A stretch of DNA of 5,611 nt. Source: Oscillospiraceae bacterium (GTDB lineage Bacteria; Bacillota; Clostridia; Oscillospirales; UBA929). The translations under genes were made by a program, and so were the position numbers. This document shows, piece after piece, positions 1 to 5,611 of the stretch. Under the pieces are notes generated by a model. That model saw only the letters and a program-made list of their open reading frames with translations. It was not told the origin of the DNA and made no database searches. The DNA is taken from positions 1 through 5,611 of the forward strand of contig WRLJ01000126.1 in assembly GCA_009777685.1 (NCBI GenBank), written 5' to 3'. The number at the start of each line of letters is the position of its first letter. The first letter of the stretch is position 1.

Positions 1-591
1 TTTGTCAGCCGCGAGGATCCAGTGACGGGAGACTTTGAGGACACCGGATACTGGGCGCTGACAAGCGGCGGCGGGCCCGCCGCCGGGCCGGACCGGCTCT
101 GCCTGACGCGGACGCTCCGCCCCCGCCGGGCGCTGGCGCGCGTGCGGCAGGAGGACAGCACCTTCGATGCCCTTCAAACTCCGGCGCTGTACCGATATCC
201 GTCAGGACGGCGCGTGCGCTGGGATGAATTCACCCTGGAGGCGCCGGCGCCGGACGACTATGCCGCCCTGATCGCGGCGGCGGAGCCGCTGTCCTCAGCG
301 GCGCGGCGTCTGCGCGAGGCTCTGCGCGACCCCCTGGACCGCGGCGCGGCGCCCGCCGTCGTCCGGATGGACGCGCTGGAAACCGCCGGGGACCGGTTTT
401 GGCTGGTCTGCGGGGACGCCCGCCTGCCGCTGGCCGACGCGCCCGACGCGCCCGTATCCCTGCTTCCGCTGATGCTGAGCGCGTCACACAGGGCGGCCTT
501 TGTGCTTTTGCGCGCCGCGCCGGACGGTTCCGCCGCCGGCGAGGTTTTGTCGTTGATTTCCGATACCGCCGTTACACGGATGGGAGGCTAG
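1..591 (+). CDS. C-terminal part of a probable SWIM zinc-finger (YehQ-like) protein, cut by the left edge
   Basis: The frame is open from base 1 to the TAG at 589-591, giving 196 codons. An internal GTG at 22 has no reason to be the start, so the N-terminus is taken to lie outside the window. The visible part has no membrane segment or signal peptide. It shows a bulky-residue stretch ALYRYPSGRRVRWDEF (bases 184-231) followed by a helical region and then FWLVCGDARLPL (397-432) and a hydrophobic strand near the end. This layout resembles the C-terminal region of bacterial SWIM zinc-finger proteins encoded beside MoxR/DUF5682/VWA genes (YehQ in E. coli). The diagnostic CxCx(n)CxH zinc site would be upstream and is not seen, so the call rests on C-terminal pattern and on the neighbours. 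SWIM domains are thought to bind nucleic acid or protein. The next gene begins 6 bases after the stop, in the same reading frame, indicating one operon. Confidence 0.55.
   Translation, partial: FVSREDPVTGDFEDTGYWALTSGGGPAAGPDRLCLTRTLRPRRALARVRQEDSTFDALQTPALYRYPSGRRVRWDEFTLEAPAPDDYAALIAAAEPLSSAARRLREALRDPLDRGAAPAVVRMDALETAGDRFWLVCGDARLPLADAPDAPVSLLPLMLSASHRAAFVLLRAAPDGSAAGEVLSLISDTAVTRMGG
582..587 (+). promoter_or_regulatory. Ribosome binding site of the helical-protein gene
   Basis: GGGAGG lies at the very end of the preceding gene, 10 bases before the GTG at 598. It supports that GTG as the start rather than the GTG at 605, which is in another frame and 17 bases away. Confidence 0.6.
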
Positions 592-593
592 AA

Positions 594-610
594 GACAGTG
601 GACAGTGGAC
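594..610 (+). repeat. 7-bp tandem direct repeat spanning a start codon
   Basis: The unit GACAGTG occurs at 594-600 and 601-607 and is followed by a partial third copy, GAC, at 608-610. Each full copy carries a GTG, at 598 and 605. Because 7 is not a multiple of 3, the two GTGs are in different frames. Only the first opens the long 385-codon frame; the second opens an 83-codon frame. This is directly visible; any effect on expression is inference. Confidence 0.85.
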
Positions 611-1755
611 AAGCAAACGGTTCCGCCGCCGCGGGGCTTCGGGCGCTGCCGTTCGTATACGCGGAATTGCGGAGCCGCGCGGTCGCGGGGACATCCGGCG
701 CGGTCTCCGCTCCGGAGGCCTTGCGCGAGCCGGCCAAGACCCTGCGGAACGCGGGCGTACCCGCGTTTACCCAGCTGGCTGAAAAGCTGGACCGTTTTCT
801 GGATGAGGGAACGCCTGAAGCGCTGCTGGACGCCGCCGCGCTGGCGTCGATGCTGATGCGCCCGGCGCGGCTGGATCAAACGGGCGGCGAGCCTGTAAAG
901 CCCGCGGACGCTCCCGCCGCGCGGCGTCAGCTCTCCTACCGGCGTCTGACGGAGGCGCGGGACGCGCTGGCGGGACGCGGCGCGGATCGCATCAAAATTT
1001 TGGAGGCTTATTTCGAGGACGGCGGCTGGGACGCGCGTCTTGTGCCGTGGCTGGCGGACGCGTCGGGCGACCGGGCGGTGTGCCTTGTCCTATCCAAGTG
1101 CCGCGAGGCGCTCGAATGGCTGGAGCGCGCCGCGCTGGCGGAGGACTGCCGGGCGGCCTTGCAGGCGCTGGGAAGCAGCCCGCATCCCGAAGCCGGGGAC
1201 GCGCTGCTGCGGCTGGCCCTCCGATTCCGCGACGGCAAGCCCGCCAGGCCGCGCGCGCTGGGCGTCGCCGCCGACGAGCTGGGACGGCGCGGGGATACGG
1301 CCCCGGAATGCTTTGACTTTCTGGCCGAAACCCTGGAACGGCTGGGGCGGGGCGAATTCGGCGAGGAACACGCCCTGGGGCTGGAGATCGCGCTGACCCA
1401 GGCTCTGGCGTCCCGGAACACGACGGAGGCCCTGCACGTTCTGGAGCGTTTTCTGCCGCGCGCGCGAATGCCCGCGATCATCGCCGAGCTTGCCCTCAGG
1501 CTCCGCTCGCCGGAGGATTTTTACGAGCGCTACGGCGGCGGCCGGCCCGTCGATCCCGCGCCCATACGCGGGCTTTTGTTCAACCGTCTGGCGGAGGATC
1601 AACATCTTCCGCTGGACAAGCGCTGGAGCGCGCTGTTCCGGGAACGCGGCGACTGGCTGATGGCGGCGCTGACCGCGCGGCCGGACGACGCCGGGACGGA
1701 GCGTTATCTGCAAGAGATGTTGGAAAGGTTGAGCGTAACATGTCCGAATTCATAA
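598..1755 (+). CDS. Unrecognised helical (HEAT-like) protein of a MoxR/DUF5682 operon
   Basis: This 385-aa protein starts at a GTG preceded at good distance by GGGAGG and ends at the TAA at 1753-1755, 16 bases inside the next gene. I do not recognise a named family with confidence. The sequence is rich in Ala, Leu, Arg and Glu and looks almost wholly alpha-helical, with no signal peptide, membrane segment or cysteine metal site. Short repeated two-helix blocks, such as the regions around residues 133-155 (EAYFEDGGWDARLVPWLAD) and 340-375 (with FRERGDWLMAALTARPDD), recall HEAT-type repeats, which usually form protein-binding scaffolds. In many MoxR/DUF5682/SWIM loci a helical protein annotated DUF5691 occupies this slot. 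This protein could be a divergent member, but I see no clear motif that proves it. Tight packing between the SWIM-like and ATPase genes suggests it is a structural or substrate-adaptor part of the same complex, probably cytoplasmic. Confidence 0.85.
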   Translation: MDSGQANGSAAAGLRALPFVYAELRSRAVAGTSGAVSAPEALREPAKTLRNAGVPAFTQLAEKLDRFLDEGTPEALLDAAALASMLMRPARLDQTGGEPVKPADAPAARRQLSYRRLTEARDALAGRGADRIKILEAYFEDGGWDARLVPWLADASGDRAVCLVLSKCREALEWLERAALAEDCRAALQALGSSPHPEAGDALLRLALRFRDGKPARPRALGVAADELGRRGDTAPECFDFLAETLERLGRGEFGEEHALGLEIALTQALASRNTTEALHVLERFLPRARMPAIIAELALRLRSPEDFYERYGGGRPVDPAPIRGLLFNRLAEDQHLPLDKRWSALFRERGDWLMAALTARPDDAGTERYLQEMLERLSVTCPNS

Positions 1756-2810
1756 GACTGCCCGCCGAGGAGCTGTACCGCGCGGAGCTGGACGCGCTGA
1801 AAAAGGCCGAAACGGAGACGCCGCCGCGCGGGTGGCGGCTCTCGCCGCGCTCCGTGCTGACGTATATCACCGGCGGTCAGGCCGGCGGCACGAACATCAC
1901 GCCGAAATACATCGGCCATACGCGCCTGGTCGAGATCGCCATAGCCACGCTGATGACCGATCGCGCCCTGCTGCTGCTGGGGGAGCCGGGCACCGCCAAA
2001 ACGTGGCTCAGCGAGCATCTGGCGGCGGCGGTCTGCGGCGACTCGACGCTGCTGGTGCAGGGGACGACGGGAACCACCGAGGATATGATCAAATACGGCT
2101 GGAACTATGCCGCGCTGATTGCCTCCGGCCCCTCTCCGGACGCGCTGGTCAAGACCCCGCTCTACCGCGCGATGGAGGAGGGGCGTATCGCCCGCTTCGA
2201 GGAGCTGACGCGCTGTCTGCCCGAGACGCAGGACGCGCTGGTCAGCCTGCTCAGCGAGAAGTGCATCGCCATTCCGGAGCTCAGCGCGGAACTGCGGGCC
2301 GAGCGCGGCTTTTCGCTGATTGCCACGGCAAACACGCGCGACCGCGGCGTAAACGAGATGTCGGCGGCGCTCCAGCGGCGGTTTAACATCGTTCGCCTGC
2401 CCGCGCCGGAGACGCCGGAGATCGAGACGGAGATCGTAACCCTGCGGGTGAGACAGCTGAAAGACAGCCTGGAACTGCCCGGCGAGCCGCCGGACGCGGC
2501 GGCGACGGCAAAAACGGTCACAATCCTGCGCGAACTGCGCGAGGGCCGCACCCTGGACGGCAAGGAAACCCTGCGTTCCTCCTCGTTCTGCTCCGCCGCC
2601 GAAGCCATCAGCCTTCTGACCGGCGCGATGGCCCACGCCGCCGGCTTCGGGGACGGGCGCGTCACCGACGCGCATCTGGCCGCCGGACTGACCGGAACCG
2701 TCGTCAAAGACCCGGAGACGGACGGCCCGCTCTGGCAGGAGTATCTGGAGAACGTGGTGCGCAAGCGCGCGGGATGGGAAGGGCTATACACGGAGTTGAT
2801 GAAGCCGTGA
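1740..2810 (+). CDS. MoxR-family AAA+ ATPase, YehL-like
   Basis: This 356-aa ATPase starts at the ATG at 1740, with GGAAAGG at 1722-1728 as a plausible ribosome binding site. Visible motifs, in order: Walker A GEPGTAKT (residues 81-88); a conserved segment QGTTGTTEDMIKYGWNY (107-123); the Walker B region RIARFEELTR (149-158), where a Glu-Glu pair (154-155) takes the place of the usual Asp-Glu; sensor 1 in FSLIATANTRDRG (191-203) with Asn198; and arginine-finger candidates Arg213/Arg214 in SAALQRRFN. A helical lid follows, with a sensor-2-like stretch near residues 279-290. The length and the GRIARFEELTR-type Walker B fit the YehL branch of MoxR ATPases. Members form hexameric rings that use ATP to remodel partners, usually VWA proteins; no VWA gene is in the window. 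The stop at 2808-2810 overlaps the GTG of the next gene, implying coupled translation with the DUF5682 partner. Family assignment is firm; substrate is unknown. Confidence 0.95.
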   Translation: MSEFIRLPAEELYRAELDALKKAETETPPRGWRLSPRSVLTYITGGQAGGTNITPKYIGHTRLVEIAIATLMTDRALLLLGEPGTAKTWLSEHLAAAVCGDSTLLVQGTTGTTEDMIKYGWNYAALIASGPSPDALVKTPLYRAMEEGRIARFEELTRCLPETQDALVSLLSEKCIAIPELSAELRAERGFSLIATANTRDRGVNEMSAALQRRFNIVRLPAPETPEIETEIVTLRVRQLKDSLELPGEPPDAAATAKTVTILRELREGRTLDGKETLRSSSFCSAAEAISLLTGAMAHAAGFGDGRVTDAHLAAGLTGTVVKDPETDGPLWQEYLENVVRKRAGWEGLYTELMKP

Positions 2811-4960
2811 CACACATTTTCCCCGTCCGGCACCTTTCGCCGCGCGCGGCCCATGAACTGCTGGCGTTCTGTGAGGCGGCGCGCCCCGGCTGCGTTTTGA
2901 TCGAGGCCCCGGGCGACGCTACGGATATTCTGCGCGCGCTGGCCGCGCCGGAGGTCACGCCGCCCGCCGCCATCCTCGCGTATACCGATGAAACGCTGAC
3001 GCGCTCGTTTACCCTGCCGCTGGCGGAGTACAGCCCCGAATACGCCGCCGTCCGCTTTGCGGCGGAGCGCGGCATTCCGATGGAGTGCGTCGACCTGCCG
3101 TTTTCGGCGGCGCTGGCGTTTCCTCCCCCGTCCGCGGAAAACGGCGGGCCGTCCGCCTACGACCTGTGCGCCCGGGCCGCCGGGGAGGCGGATTTTGACA
3201 CCTATTTTGAAGCCTGCTTTGAACACGGCGGCGACTACCGGGCCGCCATGACGGCCCTGGGAGAGACCCTGCGGGCGCTGGCCCCGCCCGACGAATACAC
3301 CCTCATGCGTGAACGCTATATGCGCCGCCGCGTCCGGGCCGCCGAAGCGCGCGGATATCCGGGCATCGTCCTTGTCTGCGGCGCCTGGCACGCTCCGGCG
3401 CTGGACGGCGGCGAGGCCATGTCCGACATGGAATATCAGGGACTGCCCCATGTCGAATGCGCGCTGACCCTGATCCCCGGTTCCTACCCGAAGCTGACCG
3501 GAGGCTCCGCGGGCAACCGCAGTCCCGGATACCATGAATTGCTGTGGAAGCATCGCCATGACCGGAGCGCGGTTCCGGCGGCATTTTTGTCCGGCGTGGC
3601 GTCCCATTTGCGGGAAGAAGGCCGGCTTGAGGCCTCCGCCGCCGCCGTGGCCGACGCGGTGACGCTGGCGCGCGCCCTGGCCTCGATGCGCGGCCGGCCG
3701 CCGGTATTGGAAGACTTGCGCGGCGCGGCGGTCACGGTTTTGGGACGCGGCCGGCGCGAGGCCGTCGCCGACGCCCTGCGGGCGATGGAAATCGGCGAGA
3801 AAACCGGAAGCGTACCCCCCGCGCTGTGGCGCTCGCCGCTTCAGGATGATTTTCTGCGTCATATCCGCCGGCTGAAGCTAACGCGCTTCCTCACCGGCGA
3901 GAGCGCCGCTTTGGCGCTGGATTTGCGCGCCGTGCCGGGCAGTGAGCCTTTGGCGCGGCGGCGTTCCGCGTTTTTACACCGTCTGCGCGCGCTGGAGGTG
4001 CCCTTCGCCGTACCGGAGACGGCTAGCCCCTCCCGTGAGCTTTGGACGCTCCGCTGTACGCCCGAAACGGACATCGCGCTGACGGAGGCCGTGACGCGGG
4101 GCGTAACCGTTGAAGCCGCCGCCGCCGCCGCGCTGGAAGCCGCGCTGGCGGAGGCCGGCCGTCCCGCCGAAATCGCCGGCATCGCCGGTCAAGCTCTGCG
4201 CTGTGATCTGTCCGCGCCCTTTGCGGCGGCTTGCGGCGCGCTGGGCGGCGCTCCCGCGCATTCCGACGATTTCACGGATACCGTATACGCCGCCGACGCG
4301 CTGGACCGCGTCCTGCAAACCGCGCCTCACAAACACGAAGCCCTGACGCCGCTGCTGCGGAGGCTCTGCCTTCGGGCGTGTCTCGCGCTGCCCGCCGGGT
4401 CGCGCTGCGGCGACGCGCGGGCCGTGCCGGCGGCGGCCTGCGTACAGACGCTCCACCGCTTGTATGAGCGTTATGCCGATCCGGAGGAACTGGATGCCGC
4501 GCGCTGGCGCGGCGCGCTCGGGCGGCTGGCCGAAAGCACGGAAGCCAACCCGCGCCTGTCCGGTCTGGCCTTTGCCCTGCGGCTGGAGCGCGGCGGGACA
4601 GACGCGGACGCTTTGGCGGAGGAGATATACCGCCGCCTCTCCCCCGCTTCCTCCGTCGAGCGCGCCGCCGGCTGGCTGGACGGCCTGGCTTCCCGAAACC
4701 GCCGCGCCCTGCTGGAAACGCCCGGCCTGTGGGAGCGTTTGGACGACGCCCTGGCCGGACTGGACGAGGACCGCTTCCGCCGCGCGCTGGTCCCCCTGCG
4801 CCGGATGTTCGCGGGCTTTTCCGCGCGGGACAGGCGGGACATCGCGGCGCGGCTGGCGGCCCGTTGGGGTCTCGTGTCCGGCGAGGCCGCCGGACCGGCG
4901 GAGCTTTCGCGGGAGGAGCGGGAGACGCTGGCGGAACTGCGGGAGCTGGAATTTTTCTGA
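2807..4960 (+). CDS. DUF5682 family protein, YehM-like
   Basis: The GTG at 2807 overlaps the TGA of the ATPase gene (GTGA) and has GGAG at 2792-2795. The product then begins THIFPVRHLSP, as family members do. An upstream in-frame ATG at 2774 lacks a binding site. The protein is 717 aa, close to the length expected of the family. Conserved-looking parts: FPVRHLSP (5-12, Arg8-His9); VLIEAPGD (30-37, Glu33); a segment ending ECVDLP (93-98); FEACFEH (134-140); MRERYMRRR (167-175); VCGAWHAP (190-197, His195); and a Gly-rich block from IPGSYPKL to SPGYHELLW (223-247). The N-terminal third therefore looks like an enzyme-like domain. The remainder, from about residue 260, is helical, with an Ala run at 437-442. 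DUF5682 proteins are encoded next to YehL-type MoxR ATPases; their reaction is unknown. No signal peptide or membrane segment is seen, so it is probably cytoplasmic and part of the ATPase complex. Confidence 0.88.
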   Translation: MTHIFPVRHLSPRAAHELLAFCEAARPGCVLIEAPGDATDILRALAAPEVTPPAAILAYTDETLTRSFTLPLAEYSPEYAAVRFAAERGIPMECVDLPFSAALAFPPPSAENGGPSAYDLCARAAGEADFDTYFEACFEHGGDYRAAMTALGETLRALAPPDEYTLMRERYMRRRVRAAEARGYPGIVLVCGAWHAPALDGGEAMSDMEYQGLPHVECALTLIPGSYPKLTGGSAGNRSPGYHELLWKHRHDRSAVPAAFLSGVASHLREEGRLEASAAAVADAVTLARALASMRGRPPVLEDLRGAAVTVLGRGRREAVADALRAMEIGEKTGSVPPALWRSPLQDDFLRHIRRLKLTRFLTGESAALALDLRAVPGSEPLARRRSAFLHRLRALEVPFAVPETASPSRELWTLRCTPETDIALTEAVTRGVTVEAAAAAALEAALAEAGRPAEIAGIAGQALRCDLSAPFAAACGALGGAPAHSDDFTDTVYAADALDRVLQTAPHKHEALTPLLRRLCLRACLALPAGSRCGDARAVPAAACVQTLHRLYERYADPEELDAARWRGALGRLAESTEANPRLSGLAFALRLERGGTDADALAEEIYRRLSPASSVERAAGWLDGLASRNRRALLETPGLWERLDDALAGLDEDRFRRALVPLRRMFAGFSARDRRDIAARLAARWGLVSGEAAGPAELSREERETLAELRELEFF

Positions 4961-4980
4961 TCTCCGGCATGGGAAGGGGC

Positions 4981-5004
4981 AAAAAAAATTTGCGCGGCCC
5001 GCGC
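4981..5004. other. A8 tract plus GC palindrome in the intergenic gap
   Basis: After the DUF5682 stop there are eight A (4981-4988), TTT, and then the 13-base perfect palindrome GCGCGGCCCGCGC (4992-5004, centre at 4998). Read on the - strand this is a GC hairpin followed by AAA and eight T, resembling a Rho-independent terminator, but no gene on that strand would use it. Read on the + strand the hairpin is followed by GGTTTGG, which lacks a proper T-run, so it is at best a weak terminator for the cassette. It may instead separate the cassette from the sigma-factor unit or act as an operator. The structure is visible; the function is not. Confidence 0.4.
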
Positions 5005-5042
5005 GGTTTGGCCCATCCCGTTTGTTTTCCCTATAGAGGGCC

Positions 5043-5050
5043 GGGAGGTG
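5043..5050 (+). promoter_or_regulatory. Strong ribosome binding site that sets a TTG start
   Basis: GGGAGGTG matches seven of eight bases of the ideal AGGAGGTG sequence and lies 9 bases before the in-frame TTG at 5060. The GTG at 5048 that would give four extra residues is itself part of this site, so TTG is the likelier start. Confidence 0.65.
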
Positions 5051-5059
5051 TTCGCAGTC

Positions 5060-5533
5060 TTGTATACCGACGATTTCATCCGGAGAACCGTCGAGGACTA
5101 CGCCGACATGATTACGCGCATCGCGTTCCAGAACGTCAAAAACCACTGCGACGCGGAGGATATCATGCAGGAGGTCTTCGTGCGCCTGATGCGCGGGCCG
5201 GAATTCAAGGATGAAAGCCACAAGAAGGCGTGGCTGATCCGCGTTACCCTCAACCTCTGCAAGAACTGGAACAGCACCTACTGGAACCGGAACACCGTGC
5301 CGCTTGAGGCCGTCCTCCGCGAAGCGGAAGCGGCGGACGCGCGGGAGAGCGTGCCGGAGGAGCTGTGGGAGCTGCCCCCGTCCTACCGCAGTACGCTGTA
5401 CCTCTATTATTATGAGGGCTACAGCGTCCCGGAGATTGCCCAAATATTCGGCAGGAGCAAAAACACGATATCCTCCTGGCTGACGAGGGCGCGCAGGCAG
5501 CTCAAGACGCTGATTTTGGAGGGACAGGCATGA
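5060..5533 (+). CDS. ECF-type RNA polymerase sigma-70 factor
   Basis: The preferred TTG start gives 157 aa; a GTG at 5048 would add four residues (161 aa) but with only a weaker GAGGG site at 5036-5040. Region 2 spans about residues 4-72 and contains YADMITRIAF (14-23), the core-binding DAEDIMQEVF (31-40) and KAWLIRVTLNLCKN (56-69). A short linker, about 73-100, is followed by region 4 with ELPPSYRSTLYLYYYEGYS and a helix-turn-helix in IAQIFGRSKNTISSWLTRAR (126-145), which reads the -35 element. Sigma domains 1 and 3 are absent, as in ECF factors. The sequence style, especially the KAWLIRVTLNLCKN block and the following VPLE, is that common in Clostridia. Its stop overlaps the next ATG (ATGA), which is typical of a sigma/anti-sigma pair. 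The stimulus and regulon cannot be read. It lies 99 bases after the DUF5682 gene, so it may be separately transcribed, though read-through is possible. Confidence 0.95.
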   Translation: MYTDDFIRRTVEDYADMITRIAFQNVKNHCDAEDIMQEVFVRLMRGPEFKDESHKKAWLIRVTLNLCKNWNSTYWNRNTVPLEAVLREAEAADARESVPEELWELPPSYRSTLYLYYYEGYSVPEIAQIFGRSKNTISSWLTRARRQLKTLILEGQA

Positions 5534-5611
5534 ACCGTTCGGAGTACATCCAATTCCTGAACCGCATCCGCGCCTCAGAGGACGCCAAACGGCGCGCGAT
5601 GGAAAAAATGC
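5530..5611 (+). CDS. Start of a probable anti-sigma factor gene, cut by the right edge
   Basis: An ATG at 5530 overlaps the sigma-factor TGA (ATGA) and has GGAGGG at 5518-5523, six bases upstream. Twenty-seven codons are visible, beginning MNRSEYIQFLNRIRASEDAK and ending in a helical Arg/Glu/Lys/Met stretch, with no stop before the edge. The charged amphipathic N-terminus, with an RIRASEDAKRRAMEKM-type segment, resembles the cytoplasmic start of membrane-bound anti-sigma factors that follow ECF sigma genes in Clostridia. The identification rests mostly on position, because the transmembrane segment expected further on lies outside the window. A reading frame continuing for a normal gene length is very likely; the function is inferred. 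Confidence 0.7.
   Translation, partial: MNRSEYIQFLNRIRASEDAKRRAMEKM

Noticed and set aside
2774..2806. ATG at 2774 as the start of the DUF5682 gene
   Set aside because: It has no ribosome binding site and would add 11 residues inside the ATPase gene. The GTG at 2807 has GGAG upstream, a GTGA overlap and the expected family N-terminus.
2162..3862. A long - strand open frame of 566 codons, and others such as 3974-5443 and 1704-2675
   Set aside because: They run antisense to genes with clear family motifs, and their translations are Arg/Gly/Pro/Ala-rich low-complexity sequence, as expected from the opposite strand of high-GC coding DNA.
4115..4132. GCC trinucleotide run
   Set aside because: It encodes an Ala run in a helical part of the DUF5682 protein and is ordinary for this base composition.
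5008..5037. Possible promoter with TTGGCC (5008-5013) and TATAGA (5032-5037), 18 bases apart
   Set aside because: Each hexamer matches the consensus at only four positions, and transcription would begin at about 5044, inside the ribosome binding site of the sigma gene.
4970..5214. A small + strand frame beginning at the ATG at 4970
   Set aside because: It runs into the sigma-factor gene in another frame, gives an Arg/Gly-rich product, and is the tail of a shadow frame of the DUF5682 gene.
1..5611. CRISPR array, tRNA or rRNA genes, insertion sequence ends
   Set aside because: No regularly spaced repeats, cloverleaf-like sequence, transposase motif or terminal inverted repeats were seen; the window is almost wholly protein-coding.

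Overview
The window is a dense, G+C-rich (roughly two-thirds or more by eye) stretch of bacterial DNA. All supported genes lie on the + strand with overlapping or nearly touching ends. Strong GGAGG-type ribosome binding sites, GTG/TTG starts and a sigma factor resembling those common in Clostridia suggest a high-GC Bacillota lineage (for example Oscillospiraceae- or Christensenellales-like). This placement is an inference from style, not from a marker gene.

Positions 1-4960 hold most of an operon that resembles the Escherichia coli yehL-yehM-yehP-yehQ cluster, i.e. a MoxR AAA+ ATPase / DUF5682 / VWA / SWIM zinc-finger system. In order there is the C-terminal part of a probable SWIM zinc-finger protein (cut by the left edge), an unrecognised all-helical protein of 385 aa, a YehL-type MoxR ATPase of 356 aa, and a YehM-type DUF5682 protein of about 717 aa. 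The second and third genes overlap by 16 bp and the third and fourth by a GTGA stop/start, so they are probably translated in a coupled way as one system. The VWA protein normally found with this set is not in the window. It may lie upstream of the left edge or elsewhere. MoxR-type ATPases usually pair with VWA proteins as metal-dependent chaperones or assembly machines, and related sets have been proposed to act in biological conflict. The actual role of the YehL/M/P/Q set is not established.

Positions 4961-5059 are a short intergenic gap with an A8 tract, a 13-base GC palindrome and the ribosome binding site of the next gene. No convincing promoter could be read in it.

Positions 5060-5611 begin a second unit: an ECF-type sigma-70 factor of about 157 aa, overlapping by ATGA the start of a gene cut off by the right edge that is most likely its anti-sigma factor. 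Whether this sigma pair controls the upstream cassette cannot be told from the sequence.
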